From assembly GCF_002277025.1 (NCBI RefSeq), contig NZ_NIWD01000005.1:1-64000 (forward strand): a stretch of DNA of 64,000 nt. Reading direction: 5' to 3'. Under the pieces are notes generated by a model, which did no database searches, was not told where the DNA came from, and worked only from the letters and a program-made list of their open reading frames with translations. Position 1 is the first letter of the stretch. Every line of letters begins with the position of its first letter. The DNA comes from Sphingopyxis sp. GW247-27LB (GTDB taxonomy: Bacteria; Pseudomonadota; Alphaproteobacteria; Sphingomonadales; Sphingomonadaceae). Below are positions 52,760 to 61,350 of the stretch, one piece after another. The position numbers were made by a program, and so were the translations under genes.

Positions 52760-53539
52760 TCACATCAGCAGGCGATCGCGCATTGCCTTACGCTTTCCCG
52801 AGTCCAAACCGGCATGGATCGCAAGGAACTCGTCAATGCCTCCGAACTTGCGTTCGAGACGTGAGTAGGCCTGCTCTAAATAATCGGCACGTACGTGCGT
52901 CAGAAGTTGCAGGCTTTCATCCGACAGCGGGGCGCCCGCGATTTCGGCGAACATCTTGCGTGCGTTCGTCACAAGCCTTCGGGTGATCCGCGAAGATGTT
53001 TCCAGATAGTCAGTTTCAATCGCATCGCGCGGAACGCCCAACGCATGGAGTAGCAGCGCCACTGCCACGCCGGTCCGATCCTTGCCCGCTGAACAATGTA
53101 ACAGCGCGGGGGGAGCCCCGTCCGCGAGCCGATTGAATAATATGGTCAGCGCCGGCGCGACGGCAAGTGGAATAGAGCGATAGATGCGGTGCATCAACGC
53201 GAGCACGCGCTGCGGACTGCCATCCTCGCGAAGTTGTTCCCAGAAGGACCCCCGCGCACGCACATCTGTGCCGACATCGAAAGCGATGACCTCGGCTCCC
53301 TGCCCGACCCAGAAACTGTTGGGCGTCGCGCCGCTCTCCGACGAACTTCGCAAATCCAGCACCAGTCCGATGCCGCAACGTTTCAGCGTTTCCAGATCAT
53401 CATCTTGAGGGCGGCTGATCATGTCGGAGCGAAATAGTCGGCCAAAACGGATCACCTTGCCATCGGCCGCGGACAGCCCTCCGACATCCCGAAAATTGGG
53501 CGCGCGGCGCAAACTGGGAGAGGATAAAGGGAATTCCAT
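52760..53539 (-). CDS. tyrosine-phosphatase-fold protein (Y_phosphatase3 / LipA-like)
   Basis: About 259 residues with the start RAPNFRDVGGL and the phosphate-binding loop HCSAGKDRTGV (Cys149, Arg155). These are hallmarks of the bacterial tyrosine/lipid phosphatase family related to MptpB. Its ATG overlaps the MarR stop by one base (TAATG), so the two are coupled. A phosphatase inside a catabolic operon is unusual. It could remove phosphate from a signalling lipid or protein, or from a phosphorylated intermediate made by the island's kinases (speculative). Confidence 0.85.
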   Translation of the reverse strand: MEFPLSSPSLRRAPNFRDVGGLSAADGKVIRFGRLFRSDMISRPQDDDLETLKRCGIGLVLDLRSSSESGATPNSFWVGQGAEVIAFDVGTDVRARGSFWEQLREDGSPQRVLALMHRIYRSIPLAVAPALTILFNRLADGAPPALLHCSAGKDRTGVAVALLLHALGVPRDAIETDYLETSSRITRRLVTNARKMFAEIAGAPLSDESLQLLTHVRADYLEQAYSRLERKFGGIDEFLAIHAGLDSGKRKAMRDRLLM

Positions 53540-54090
53540 TACACGCTGTCCGAACTGGGTCCGCAAGACCCAGGCTCCCGGGACTTATCAGCAACAACGG
53601 CCTGGCCGAGATTCCGAGAAATGACGTCAACGCAGCGCAGGAAATGAACAATGTCGGCGGGGGACAGACAGGCTAGAGCTTCCCGTTCCTGCTCGATGCC
53701 TATCGCATCGAGGGTTCTCAGGGCCTCGCCCGCGTCCGCGCCCAGAAAAACGCGCAGCGCGCGTCCGTCGCAGGGGTCGGCTCTTCGTACAAGCCAATTG
53801 TCCTTCTCAAGCTGCGCAATCAATCGCCCCGCCGTCACCTCTCCTACTTCCAGGATTTCAGCGATGCAGCGCTGGCTCTGTCCTTCATTATAGCGAACAA
53901 CCGATATGACATGCCATTGCGCGCGTGTCAGGCCGGATGCGCTGGCGCGCGCATTATGCCGCTTTCGCATTAGCCGCGCCATTCGCCCGATCCTGAACCC
54001 CAGATGGATCGAACCGGCTTTTCCTTCCCCGACATTTTCGGGAAAGGACGCCTCCAGATCCGCGCCACCAAGGTTCTGACCGACTGTCAT
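53539..54090 (-). CDS. MarR-family transcriptional regulator
   Basis: A 183-residue protein with the MarR winged-helix core: LTRAQWHVISVVRYNEGQSQ, then recognition helix GEVTAGRLIAQLEKDNWL and the wing RRADPCDGRALRVFL. These proteins usually repress their own operon and respond to phenolic ligands, which suits an aromatic pathway. It lies four bases behind the exported-protein gene and one base overlaps the phosphatase start, making a four-gene operon ending in an extradiol dioxygenase. Confidence 0.88.
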   Translation of the reverse strand: MTVGQNLGGADLEASFPENVGEGKAGSIHLGFRIGRMARLMRKRHNARASASGLTRAQWHVISVVRYNEGQSQRCIAEILEVGEVTAGRLIAQLEKDNWLVRRADPCDGRALRVFLGADAGEALRTLDAIGIEQEREALACLSPADIVHFLRCVDVISRNLGQAVVADKSREPGSCGPSSDSV

Positions 54091-54094
54091 GAGA

Positions 54095-54421
54095 TCAGCG
54101 CAGTTTTGCTACCTCACGGCGCGTCAGCGACGTCACGAGATTTTCCCCGTCGATACTCAGCGTTGCGCCGGGAATTTTTGCCGCGCTTTCCCCCAGAATA
54201 ACGGTAACCGACGCCACCGACCCGTCGGAGGCGGGAACGACATTAATGACCGGGCCGATACGTGCGCCCGTTTTGTCGCGAACGACCGTCCGGATCTGGA
54301 TCGAGGACGCCTGGAGCCTTGTGGCAGTTGTCGGTTGCGACGCATCGTCAGTGGCTTGCGCCATAGAGGCGGCAGGCGCCGTCATCGACAGAGCAACACC
54401 CAGCAGGACGAAAGAACGCAT
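54095..54421 (-). CDS. small exported protein with PRC-barrel-like domain
   Basis: The 108-residue protein has a Sec signal peptide (MRSFVLLGVALSMTAPAA, cleavage after SMA-Q) followed by about 85 residues. The pattern VVRDKTGARIGPVINVVP...VLGESAAKIPGATLSIDGE resembles short PRC-barrel-like periplasmic proteins common in sphingomonads. ATG 54421 after AGGA is preferred to an upstream frame extension. The function is not known; PRC barrels bind partners rather than catalyse. It heads the MarR-phosphatase-dioxygenase operon. Confidence 0.75.
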   Translation of the reverse strand: MRSFVLLGVALSMTAPAASMAQATDDASQPTTATRLQASSIQIRTVVRDKTGARIGPVINVVPASDGSVASVTVILGESAAKIPGATLSIDGENLVTSLTRREVAKLR

Positions 54422-54524
54422 CGAAATATCCTTTTTATATTTGCCGCAAGACGCACAGCCATGGGCACAGAGGGCACAACGTAAAGATGATGTGCTTTGC
54501 ACAGTATAATTGCCACCGGCTTAT

Positions 54525-54535
54525 TGGCAATACCA
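54525..54535. promoter_or_regulatory. operator candidate TGGCAATACCA
   Basis: 10 of 11 matches; extended form TTGGCAATACCAA is nearly symmetrical over 13 bases. It is 104 bp upstream of the exported-protein gene heading the operon of the second extradiol dioxygenase. Confidence 0.6.
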
Positions 54536-54556
54536 AAAGGACCGGGCCAGGCTGAT

Positions 54557-55369
54557 CTACAATGGATCGCGCGGATCCCATGCCCAATAACGCGCCACTG
54601 CCCCTGCATCGACGCGCAGGTCGCTGCCCGTAATCATCGCCGCATCATCGGAAACAAGGAAGGCAATGGCACGGCCATAGTCGCTGGGTTTGGGCAATCT
54701 TTGCATGGGAATACGTTTAGCAAAATTGGCCATCGCGTCGGAGAGCCCTGGCGGTGCCGTCACGTCCCGACCCCACCGCCGACCGCGCTCGAACTGTTCA
54801 TCCGGGTCGGTCGCGGTCGGCGTCATGCTGACCACTCGAATTCCGTAGCCTACCAGCTCCATGGCGGCGGAACGCGTGAAGTTCATCAACGCTCCTTTCG
54901 AGGTGCTGTAAGCGATGTTGCCCGGCTCCCCTTGGTGACCTGCCGTCGAAATGATGTTCACGATGACACCGTGACCGCGATCGATCATTCCTGCGGAGAC
55001 ATATTTGGTAAAAAGGAACGCTCCATCCAAGATGATCGAAGTCTGACGCTGCCATTCAGCGTAGCTCATTTCAACCACGCCCTTCTTATTGAAGATCGCG
55101 GCGTTGTTGACCAGAATATCGATTTGTCCGAAAGCATCCAGGCCTGCGTCGACCGCATGTTTGACTTGCGCTTCGTCAGTGACGTCGCAGGTCACGCCAA
55201 TGGCGCGACCGCCAGCTGCTTTGACAGCGTTGGCGCAATCCAGCGCATTGGCATCCACAGCATCCACGGCGATGATCGCCGCTCCTTCCGCAACCAAGCC
55301 CTCGACGATTCCGCCGCCGATATTGGGACTTGTGCCCGTGACCAGAGCTACCTTCCCTTCAAGTTTCAT
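54557..55369 (-). CDS. SDR family oxidoreductase
   Basis: A 270-residue SDR with a variant glycine motif TGTSPNIGGG (12-21), NNAA in place of NNAG, a IISTAG serine and NIAYSTSKGA Tyr/Lys. It ends ITGSDLRVDAGAVARYWAWDP, a tail rich in aromatic residues. All catalytic residues are present. It is divergent from a reductase gene, with two operator palindromes between them. ATG 55369 after GGAACAGG is used. Substrate unknown. Confidence 0.86.
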   Translation of the reverse strand: MKLEGKVALVTGTSPNIGGGIVEGLVAEGAAIIAVDAVDANALDCANAVKAAGGRAIGVTCDVTDEAQVKHAVDAGLDAFGQIDILVNNAAIFNKKGVVEMSYAEWQRQTSIILDGAFLFTKYVSAGMIDRGHGVIVNIISTAGHQGEPGNIAYSTSKGALMNFTRSAAMELVGYGIRVVSMTPTATDPDEQFERGRRWGRDVTAPPGLSDAMANFAKRIPMQRLPKPSDYGRAIAFLVSDDAAMITGSDLRVDAGAVARYWAWDPRDPL

Positions 55370-55434
55370 ACCTGTTCCTCTCCTGTTCCGGACGGCCTTT
55401 CCGGACCCCACTGTTTTGACTTATCGCAGAGGAT

Positions 55435-55445
55435 TGGTATGTCCA
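55435..55445. promoter_or_regulatory. operator candidate TGGTATGTCCA
   Basis: 9 of 11 matches (TTGGTATGTCCAA extended), 66 bp upstream of the SDR start in the divergent SDR/reductase region. Confidence 0.5.
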
Positions 55446-55525
55446 ATACAAGTTTTGCTGTGAAGTGCTTCGCCGCTCGCCGGCCTCAAGCTCTTTCGAT
55501 CAGATCAGCAAAAACTTGCTCCTCT

Positions 55526-55536
55526 AGGTAATACCA
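55526..55536. promoter_or_regulatory. operator candidate AGGTAATACCA
   Basis: 10 of 11 matches, identical to the site at 34686-34696; 48 bp upstream of the reductase start, so the divergent region again has two copies. Confidence 0.6.
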
Positions 55537-55583
55537 TTAAACGGTTGGGGTGTATTCAAGCCTCGAAGATACGGGAGATCGCG

Positions 55584-56573
55584 ATGAAGGCGTGGAGAGC
55601 GGAAGAATTCGGGACGATCGCTGATGTCCTGACTTTACAGGACGTGGAAATCCCCCAGCCTCCGCCCGGCTTTGTTACGATACGCGTACTCGCAGCCGGA
55701 GTAGCGCTACCGGACGCGCTCATGCTGAAGGGCAACTATCCCCTGGTCTCCAAACCGCCAGTCTCGCCCGGGATGGAAGCGGCGGGCGAAATCGTCGCGC
55801 TCGGCGCGGGGGTCGCCGGGCTGGCGATCGGGGATAGAATCGCGACAATCACCGCAGCAGTGCTCGGCTGGGGCGGTTTTGCCGAATATTGCCTTGCCGA
55901 TGCGATCAAGGCGTTCCCGATCCCCGCCGGCATGTCCGACGCGGAAGCCGCGGGGTTCACGATACCATTCAAGACGGCGCATGTTGCGTTGGTTCACCGC
56001 ACCCAGCTGAAGGCGAATGAAACTTTGCTCGTACTGGGCGCCGCGGGTAGTTCGGGCGCCGCTGCCATCCAACTCGGCAAGGCGCTGGGAGCGCGGGTAA
56101 TCGCCGTCGCCGGTTCGGTAGAGAAGTTGAACTTTTGCAAGAATAGCGGGGCGGACGAGCTGCTCGACTATCGTACTGCGGACGATATTATAGCCCAGAT
56201 TCGCAAAATCACCGATGGTGAAGGCGTGAATGTCATTTTCGATCCGGTCGGCGGTCCACTGGCCACTGATATGACGCAATGTATGGCGCCGCATGGCCGC
56301 TTCGCTATTATCGGCTTTGCTAGCGGCGGCTGGGTTCAGCTCGATCCGCATCACATGGTCCTCAACAATTATTCGGCAGCGGGCGTCTTTGCTGGCAATC
56401 TAACCGACGCGGAAAGCCGCCAGACGATTGCCGATCTGACCAAGCTGGCAGAAACCGGAGCCATCGCCACCAAGATAGGCCGAACGTTCGCATTCGATCA
56501 GGTTCGCGACGCGATCGCGCTTCAGGAAAGTGGAGACTTTACCGGCAAGCTGGTGGTGCAGGTAGCTACCTAG
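55584..56573 (+). CDS. NADPH:quinone-oxidoreductase-like MDR reductase
   Basis: The 329-residue protein has the zinc-free MDR N-terminal part (PPVSPGMEAAGEIVALG) and the cofactor loop LGAAGSSGAAAIQLGKALG near 147-165, then DPVGG and a GKLVVQV end. It resembles QorA and enoyl-CoA reductases that reduce conjugated C=C bonds. The ATG at 55584 follows GGGAG. It converges tail-to-tail with the flavoprotein gene, leaving only 10 bp, and shares an operator region with the divergent SDR. Confidence 0.88.
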   Translation: MKAWRAEEFGTIADVLTLQDVEIPQPPPGFVTIRVLAAGVALPDALMLKGNYPLVSKPPVSPGMEAAGEIVALGAGVAGLAIGDRIATITAAVLGWGGFAEYCLADAIKAFPIPAGMSDAEAAGFTIPFKTAHVALVHRTQLKANETLLVLGAAGSSGAAAIQLGKALGARVIAVAGSVEKLNFCKNSGADELLDYRTADDIIAQIRKITDGEGVNVIFDPVGGPLATDMTQCMAPHGRFAIIGFASGGWVQLDPHHMVLNNYSAAGVFAGNLTDAESRQTIADLTKLAETGAIATKIGRTFAFDQVRDAIALQESGDFTGKLVVQVAT

Positions 56574-56583
56574 CACCTCGACA

Positions 56584-57993
56584 CTACGCGGCGTTTCCGG
56601 CGGCCGCACGTCCTGCGATACGCCCGAACACGGCTGCCTTGGCCATAGCCGACGCGCTGTAATAGCCCGCGCCATGGAAACCGCCGATCACTTCTCCCGC
56701 GGCATAGAGGGCAGCGATGGGTTCGCCGTAGACGGTTCGTACATTCATTTCGGGATCGACCTTGAGCCCGCAATAGGTGGTGGTCAGAACATTGCCAGTC
56801 GGGATCGCGTAGAAGGGGCCCGTATCTATGCAAGGGCCAATCCCGCCAAAATCCGAAATCAGCCGCCCGAACTCGGGTTCCATATCGCCGATTGTTGCGG
56901 CAGCATTATAGCGTCGAACCGTATCCTCCAACGCCGCAACGTCAACACCGATCGCGGCGGCGAGGGCGGCGATCGTATCTGCCTTGCGGACATAGCCCTG
57001 CTCGAGAGCGCCTTCGAGGTTCATCACGGTCAGGTCCCGCCGCGCTTGGGCCATCAGCTTAGCGTCGAATAGCTGAAACGCGATCCCATCGGGCTGCTTG
57101 AGTAGTTCCTGACTGATCTGCTTGTAGTTAAGTCCTTCGTTGATAAAGCGTCGGCCAGTCTTATTGACGATGATCGCGCCATTGCTGAACGGCAATAACA
57201 GCATGGGTTCGTCGTCGGGATTTTCGTCGATCTCGGGATAACGATTCAGCGTGCCGCCGAAGCTCGCCTCAACATACCCCATATCGGCATGTGCGGCACC
57301 AAGCGCGCTCGCCATGCGTAGACCGTCACCCGTGTTGTGACGTCCGCCCAGTTTCATGGCCCCAGCCCAATCTGGGGCATAGATTTCGAGTAGCTCACGG
57401 CTACGATTGAACCCGCCGGTTGTCAGCACCACCCCGCGCGAAGCGTGGACCGTCCGATCCGCGCCGTCATGATCGATGGTTGCCCCGACCACGCAGCCAG
57501 CACCGTTCGTGACGAGACGATTGGCGGCCGCACGAGCAAGATATAGTGCTCTGTCGCGCTTTACATAGTTTTGATGCAACACCGTCACCGCCGCGCCTTG
57601 GCCGGTCGAGTGCATGCGGTCTACCTTGTCCAATATGCCGACCCGATAGAGTTCAAACTGCACGCCCTGTTCGACCATCCAACGGTAGGTAGCGAGCTGC
57701 TCAGCGATAAAGGCGTCGATCAACACCGGATCGGCTTTACCCGAGCTCGCTTCCCATAATGAGGCACGGAACTGTTCCTCGTCATCGTCGATGCCATGCG
57801 CTTTTTGCTCGTCGGTACCGGCAAAGGCGAAGCCCCCACCCGATACGGCAGACGTACCCCCAAAAGTCTCGCCCTTTTCGATCAACAGTACGCGCGCGCC
57901 CGCTTCGCTGGCCGACAGCGCTGCTGTATGACCGGCAATCCCTGCCCCGATCACCAGCACGTCGGTATCGAGCAATGATTTGGAATTCGACAT
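56584..57993 (-). CDS. FAD-dependent dehydrogenase, fumarate-reductase / 3-ketosteroid dehydrogenase type
   Basis: The 469-residue flavoprotein has the N-terminal FAD motif VLVIGAGIAGHTAAL (13-27), a GGTSAVSGGG substrate-side loop, TTGGFNRS, and the C-terminal YAAGEVIGGFHGAGYYSASAM that closes on the FAD. It lacks heme-binding motifs, so it is soluble. Members of the group dehydrogenate or reduce C=C bonds next to carbonyls, such as in ketosteroids and tricarballylate. Here it could aromatise or desaturate a ring. It is followed, 137 bp upstream on the same strand, by a C-C hydrolase. Confidence 0.85.
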   Translation of the reverse strand: MSNSKSLLDTDVLVIGAGIAGHTAALSASEAGARVLLIEKGETFGGTSAVSGGGFAFAGTDEQKAHGIDDDEEQFRASLWEASSGKADPVLIDAFIAEQLATYRWMVEQGVQFELYRVGILDKVDRMHSTGQGAAVTVLHQNYVKRDRALYLARAAANRLVTNGAGCVVGATIDHDGADRTVHASRGVVLTTGGFNRSRELLEIYAPDWAGAMKLGGRHNTGDGLRMASALGAAHADMGYVEASFGGTLNRYPEIDENPDDEPMLLLPFSNGAIIVNKTGRRFINEGLNYKQISQELLKQPDGIAFQLFDAKLMAQARRDLTVMNLEGALEQGYVRKADTIAALAAAIGVDVAALEDTVRRYNAAATIGDMEPEFGRLISDFGGIGPCIDTGPFYAIPTGNVLTTTYCGLKVDPEMNVRTVYGEPIAALYAAGEVIGGFHGAGYYSASAMAKAAVFGRIAGRAAAGNAA

Positions 57994-58130
57994 GAAACCT
58001 TTCCTTCTTGGTCTTGCACGTCAGGTATGCGCGCGCGCCTCGGCGTCGTTCCCGGCAGCAACAGCGCCCGCGGACCGAAGCCGACCACTAACAGGATCTG
58101 AACATGCGATAGCTGCGCTCCGCGGTCTCG

Positions 58131-58970
58131 TCAGAGCGCGAGAAAACTCGCGACGAGATCGTTGAACTCCTCTGCACGCTCCCACTGGGCCCAGTGCCCA
58201 CATTTGGAAAAGACATGAAGGTCGGCGTTCGGGATACGCTTAAGCAGGATGAACGCCATATCGAGCGGCAGAACGCGGTCTTCTTGCCCCCAAATCAGCA
58301 GCGTCTTATGCTCCAGCTTGTCGATGTCGGCACGCCACAGATCGTTCTTGGGATTATGTGCCTGACCTCGCAGCGGCGGGTTGGCCATAGTCTGCGGAAG
58401 AGTCGCGGTCTTGAATCGCTCTTGCACCAGTTCCGGCGTGATCGAAGAGCGGTCATAGACCAGCAGATCGATAACCTTGTCGAGCTTCTCGATGGTCGGC
58501 CCCTCACCATCATAAAAGGTCAACATGCGCAGCAGGCCTTCGGAAGGGAACGTCGAGGTCGCAGGGAGGCTGCCGCCCGGCCCCATCAGGATCAGCTTGT
58601 TGACACGATCGGGATGATTGAGCGCCAATCGGATTGCCGTTCCGCCACCCAGTGAATTGCCGACAAGGCTGGCCTTTTCAATGCCCAGATGATCGATCAA
58701 TTCCAGCGTCGCTTGAGACGCTGCGTCGAACAGACCCTCCGGTGATTCCCGCCAGCCGGATTGGCCATAGCCGGGCAGGTCGATGATAACGACCCGGTTG
58801 CCGCGTTCGGCGAGCGGAAGCAGATTCTTCCGATAGTTGCTATAACCATAAGCACCGGGGCCACCGCCATGAATCAGGATCACCGTGGGACCCTCACCCG
58901 CTTCCTGATAGGCGATTCGCCCCTTAGCGGACTCAACGAAATACGTCTCGGGTATTGACAGTTCTGACAT
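58131..58970 (-). CDS. alpha/beta hydrolase, meta-cleavage-product (C-C bond) hydrolase type, paralogue 2
   Basis: This 279-residue hydrolase has HGGGPGAYGYSN at 34-45, Ser106 in GNSLGGG, Asp231 in WGQEDRV and His259 in KCGHWAQWE. It aligns closely with the hydrolase at 16103-16951 and with BphD/HsaD-type enzymes. ATG 58970 after GAGGAGAG is used instead of a frame start 10 codons earlier. It lies between the flavoprotein and the Rieske operon, so it probably processes the ring-cleavage product of that branch. Confidence 0.88.
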   Translation of the reverse strand: MSELSIPETYFVESAKGRIAYQEAGEGPTVILIHGGGPGAYGYSNYRKNLLPLAERGNRVVIIDLPGYGQSGWRESPEGLFDAASQATLELIDHLGIEKASLVGNSLGGGTAIRLALNHPDRVNKLILMGPGGSLPATSTFPSEGLLRMLTFYDGEGPTIEKLDKVIDLLVYDRSSITPELVQERFKTATLPQTMANPPLRGQAHNPKNDLWRADIDKLEHKTLLIWGQEDRVLPLDMAFILLKRIPNADLHVFSKCGHWAQWERAEEFNDLVASFLAL

Positions 58971-59104
58971 CGGTCTCTCCTCTTTGGGTGCTCGGTTCAT
59001 TTATTTGCTCGGCAAAGTTTGTAGTACTTCTTGATATCTGCGATCCTGGCTGGCCGCTCTTCTCGTCGTTGTAGATCGGCACGCGCAAACTAACGCAATG
59101 GCTT

Positions 59105-59115
59105 TGGTCATGCCA
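59105..59115. promoter_or_regulatory. weak operator-like palindrome TGGTCATGCCA
   Basis: TTGGTCATGCCAA is symmetrical but matches the island consensus at only 8 of 11 positions. It lies in the 212-bp gap upstream of the C-C hydrolase gene. Confidence 0.25.
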
Positions 59116-59182
59116 ATGATTATTGCCTCGAATTCCTCCTGTCCATCAGTCATCGCTGTTGCAGGCAATAGAACGGGGAAGG

Positions 59183-60232
59183 TCAGCCGATCCTGTGCAG
59201 CGCTCTGCGGAAAAGGCGCGACGCGGTTTCATGAAGAGCCAGTCCGGTGTCCATCGGATCGCGGCCAGCGCAGGCACGGGCAAATGTGCCTTCCAATATG
59301 ATGCCCAGCTTGAAGCAGGCCAATATCATATACCAGTCGATGGCCGACAAATCGCGATCGCTGTGGGCGGCATAATGCGCTACCAATTCCTCTGGTGCCG
59401 GAAACCCCTGCCACGGTTCCACGACCAGCACTGACAAATCGACCGGCGGCACGCCGCGCCAAGTGGCCAGTAGCCATCCTAGGTCGATCAGGGGATCGCC
59501 AATCGTCGCGAGTTCCCAATCGATAATCGCTGCGAGCTCCGGGCCGTCATTGCGATACATGACGTTGCCTAACGAATAATCGCCATGAATGATGCCGGCG
59601 TGAAAATCGGAGGGACAATGGCTGTCGAGATAATTTGAGATGACATCGACCCCAGGCAGACCGGCCACGCCGGGCCAACCCTCGTAACGTTCATAGCCAG
59701 CAAGCTGCGACTGCCAGCGTGATACTTGCCTTGCCAGATAATTGTCGGGCTTGCCGAAATCCGACAGGCCGACAGCTCGATAGTCGACGCTGCCGAGCGC
59801 GGCCGCTCCCTCGACGATGGCCAATCCCATCCTGTGACGAATTTCCGCGCTGTTTGCATGCAGTGACGGTAATCCGCTCGTGGCGTTGAAGCCGTCGATC
59901 GGTTCCATAAGGTAGAAGCTGGTACCGAGCGGTTCGATATCACCGCACGCCGCTATCAGCCGCGGGTGCGGCACATTCGTCGTCCCCAATGCCTGCAACA
60001 CGCGCGCCTCTCGGCGCATCGTTTCGTTGCTTTCGGGGCGCGGATTCGGCGGCGGGCGCCGCAACACGAAATCCCGCTCTCCCCGGCGGAAACGCAGGAT
60101 TACATTCTGTGTGCCGCCAGCGAGCTTCGCAACATGTCCGATGGCTCCCTGCTCGAGCCCTTGCTCGTCCATCCAGGACTCCAGCGCCGCCAGATTAACC
60201 AACGCTTTCTGGTCCGCAGTGTGCGTCGCCAT
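59183..60232 (-). CDS. APH-fold phosphotransferase, ACAD10/11-kinase / LvaA-like
   Basis: A 349-residue kinase with the nucleotide loop GGTQNVILRF near 39-48, the ATP Lys region in RDFVLRRPP, Brenner loop HGDYSLGNVMY (216-226) and AIIDWELATIGDPLIDLGW (from 235). The last stretch is characteristic of the kinase domain of ACAD10/11 and of LvaA, more so than the twin kinases at 44690-46883. It likely phosphorylates a hydroxyacyl-CoA. It is the last gene of the Rieske operon, four bases after the amidohydrolase. Confidence 0.87.
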   Translation of the reverse strand: MATHTADQKALVNLAALESWMDEQGLEQGAIGHVAKLAGGTQNVILRFRRGERDFVLRRPPPNPRPESNETMRREARVLQALGTTNVPHPRLIAACGDIEPLGTSFYLMEPIDGFNATSGLPSLHANSAEIRHRMGLAIVEGAAALGSVDYRAVGLSDFGKPDNYLARQVSRWQSQLAGYERYEGWPGVAGLPGVDVISNYLDSHCPSDFHAGIIHGDYSLGNVMYRNDGPELAAIIDWELATIGDPLIDLGWLLATWRGVPPVDLSVLVVEPWQGFPAPEELVAHYAAHSDRDLSAIDWYMILACFKLGIILEGTFARACAGRDPMDTGLALHETASRLFRRALHRIG

Positions 60233-60236
60233 GAGA

Positions 60237-61286
60237 TCAGCCCTGCCCCTCCAAATGTTGTGACGTGCCCGGCTTCAGCGCTGATGACAGATCCTCATCG
60301 AGAAATCGGCTCGCAGCGCCGATGCTGAGGCTTTCGAGGTCCGCGGCATTCAACCCCAATCCATGGATGAAAGACGCGGGCGCCTGTTGCATAATCTCGT
60401 AAGGATAATCCGTCCCCGCAAACACCTGGCCGGGAACCACCGTCGTGGCCAGATGGCGCAGGTAGGCGGGATCATAAACATTGCTGTCATAAAAGAGTGC
60501 ACGCGCCTGCTCGCTGGGTCGACGCTGAACATTGGCAGCGTACCCGTCAGTACGCTCCCACCCAGTATCCAGACGCCCGAGAATGGCCCCCAAAGCGCCG
60601 CCGCCATGGCTGAAACCGATGCGCAAAGTGGGAAAGCGATCCATAACTCCCGACATCAGCAGTGACGCGGCCGCCATCGCAACATCGATTGGGAACAGGG
60701 AAAAGGCTGTGAATTGCGGCGATGGCGCAATCGGCTTCGCGGCGAGCGGGTGCAATGCGTGCACGAAAACCGCCATGCCCTCTTCCTCGGCGGCCGCCCA
60801 GAACGGATCGAATCTCGCACCCCCCAACATCTCGCCGTCGATGTTGCTGCCGATCTCCACCCCGGAGAGGCCGAACTCGCGGCGAATATTTTTCATCATG
60901 CGCGCCGCGCGCTTGGGATCCTGCAACGTCACCGCGCCCAGGCCCCGAAAACGGCGCGGTGCAGCCGCGATCATTTCAGCAATCTGGCGATTGCTCGTGT
61001 CGCAGATCAACTCCGCATCTGCGGACGAAAGCCAATAGGACAGCAACTCTGGCATCGGCGAGAGCACCTGCATTGCAACGCCATCGCGATCCATGTCCTC
61101 GATGCGGCGCGACACGTTCCACGACCGGTTGTCGAGCTTCCGAAAGGGCGCATCGCCGATCATCACCGTTCCTTCGGCCGGAGAGGAACAATGCATGCAC
61201 GGCCACCGCCCGCGCACGGCTGCGCTCGGCGCGTCCGGAAATGCAAATGGCGTTACGTGGCTGTGGACATCGACAAAAGGCACCAC
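60237..61286 (-). CDS. amidohydrolase-2 family, ACMSD-like decarboxylase
   Basis: A 349-residue TIM-barrel protein with the metal motif VDVHSH (5-10), FVHALHP in the middle, FSHGGGALG near 225-233 and AGTDYPYEI near 290. This pattern and length match aminocarboxymuconate-semialdehyde decarboxylase-like enzymes, which decarboxylate ring-cleavage products or aromatic acids. It starts with a GTG (a second GTG follows) after AGGGAG. It lies between the Rieske beta subunit and the kinase, so it may act on the hydroxylated or ring-opened product. Confidence 0.85.
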   Translation of the reverse strand: MVPFVDVHSHVTPFAFPDAPSAAVRGRWPCMHCSSPAEGTVMIGDAPFRKLDNRSWNVSRRIEDMDRDGVAMQVLSPMPELLSYWLSSADAELICDTSNRQIAEMIAAAPRRFRGLGAVTLQDPKRAARMMKNIRREFGLSGVEIGSNIDGEMLGGARFDPFWAAAEEEGMAVFVHALHPLAAKPIAPSPQFTAFSLFPIDVAMAAASLLMSGVMDRFPTLRIGFSHGGGALGAILGRLDTGWERTDGYAANVQRRPSEQARALFYDSNVYDPAYLRHLATTVVPGQVFAGTDYPYEIMQQAPASFIHGLGLNAADLESLSIGAASRFLDEDLSSALKPGTSQHLEGQG

Positions 61287-61350
61287 GCGCTTTCTCCCTC
61301 CGGCTCTGCAGATCGTTTGCGGAACGGCCGCGGTCTATGGGCGCAAGTGT

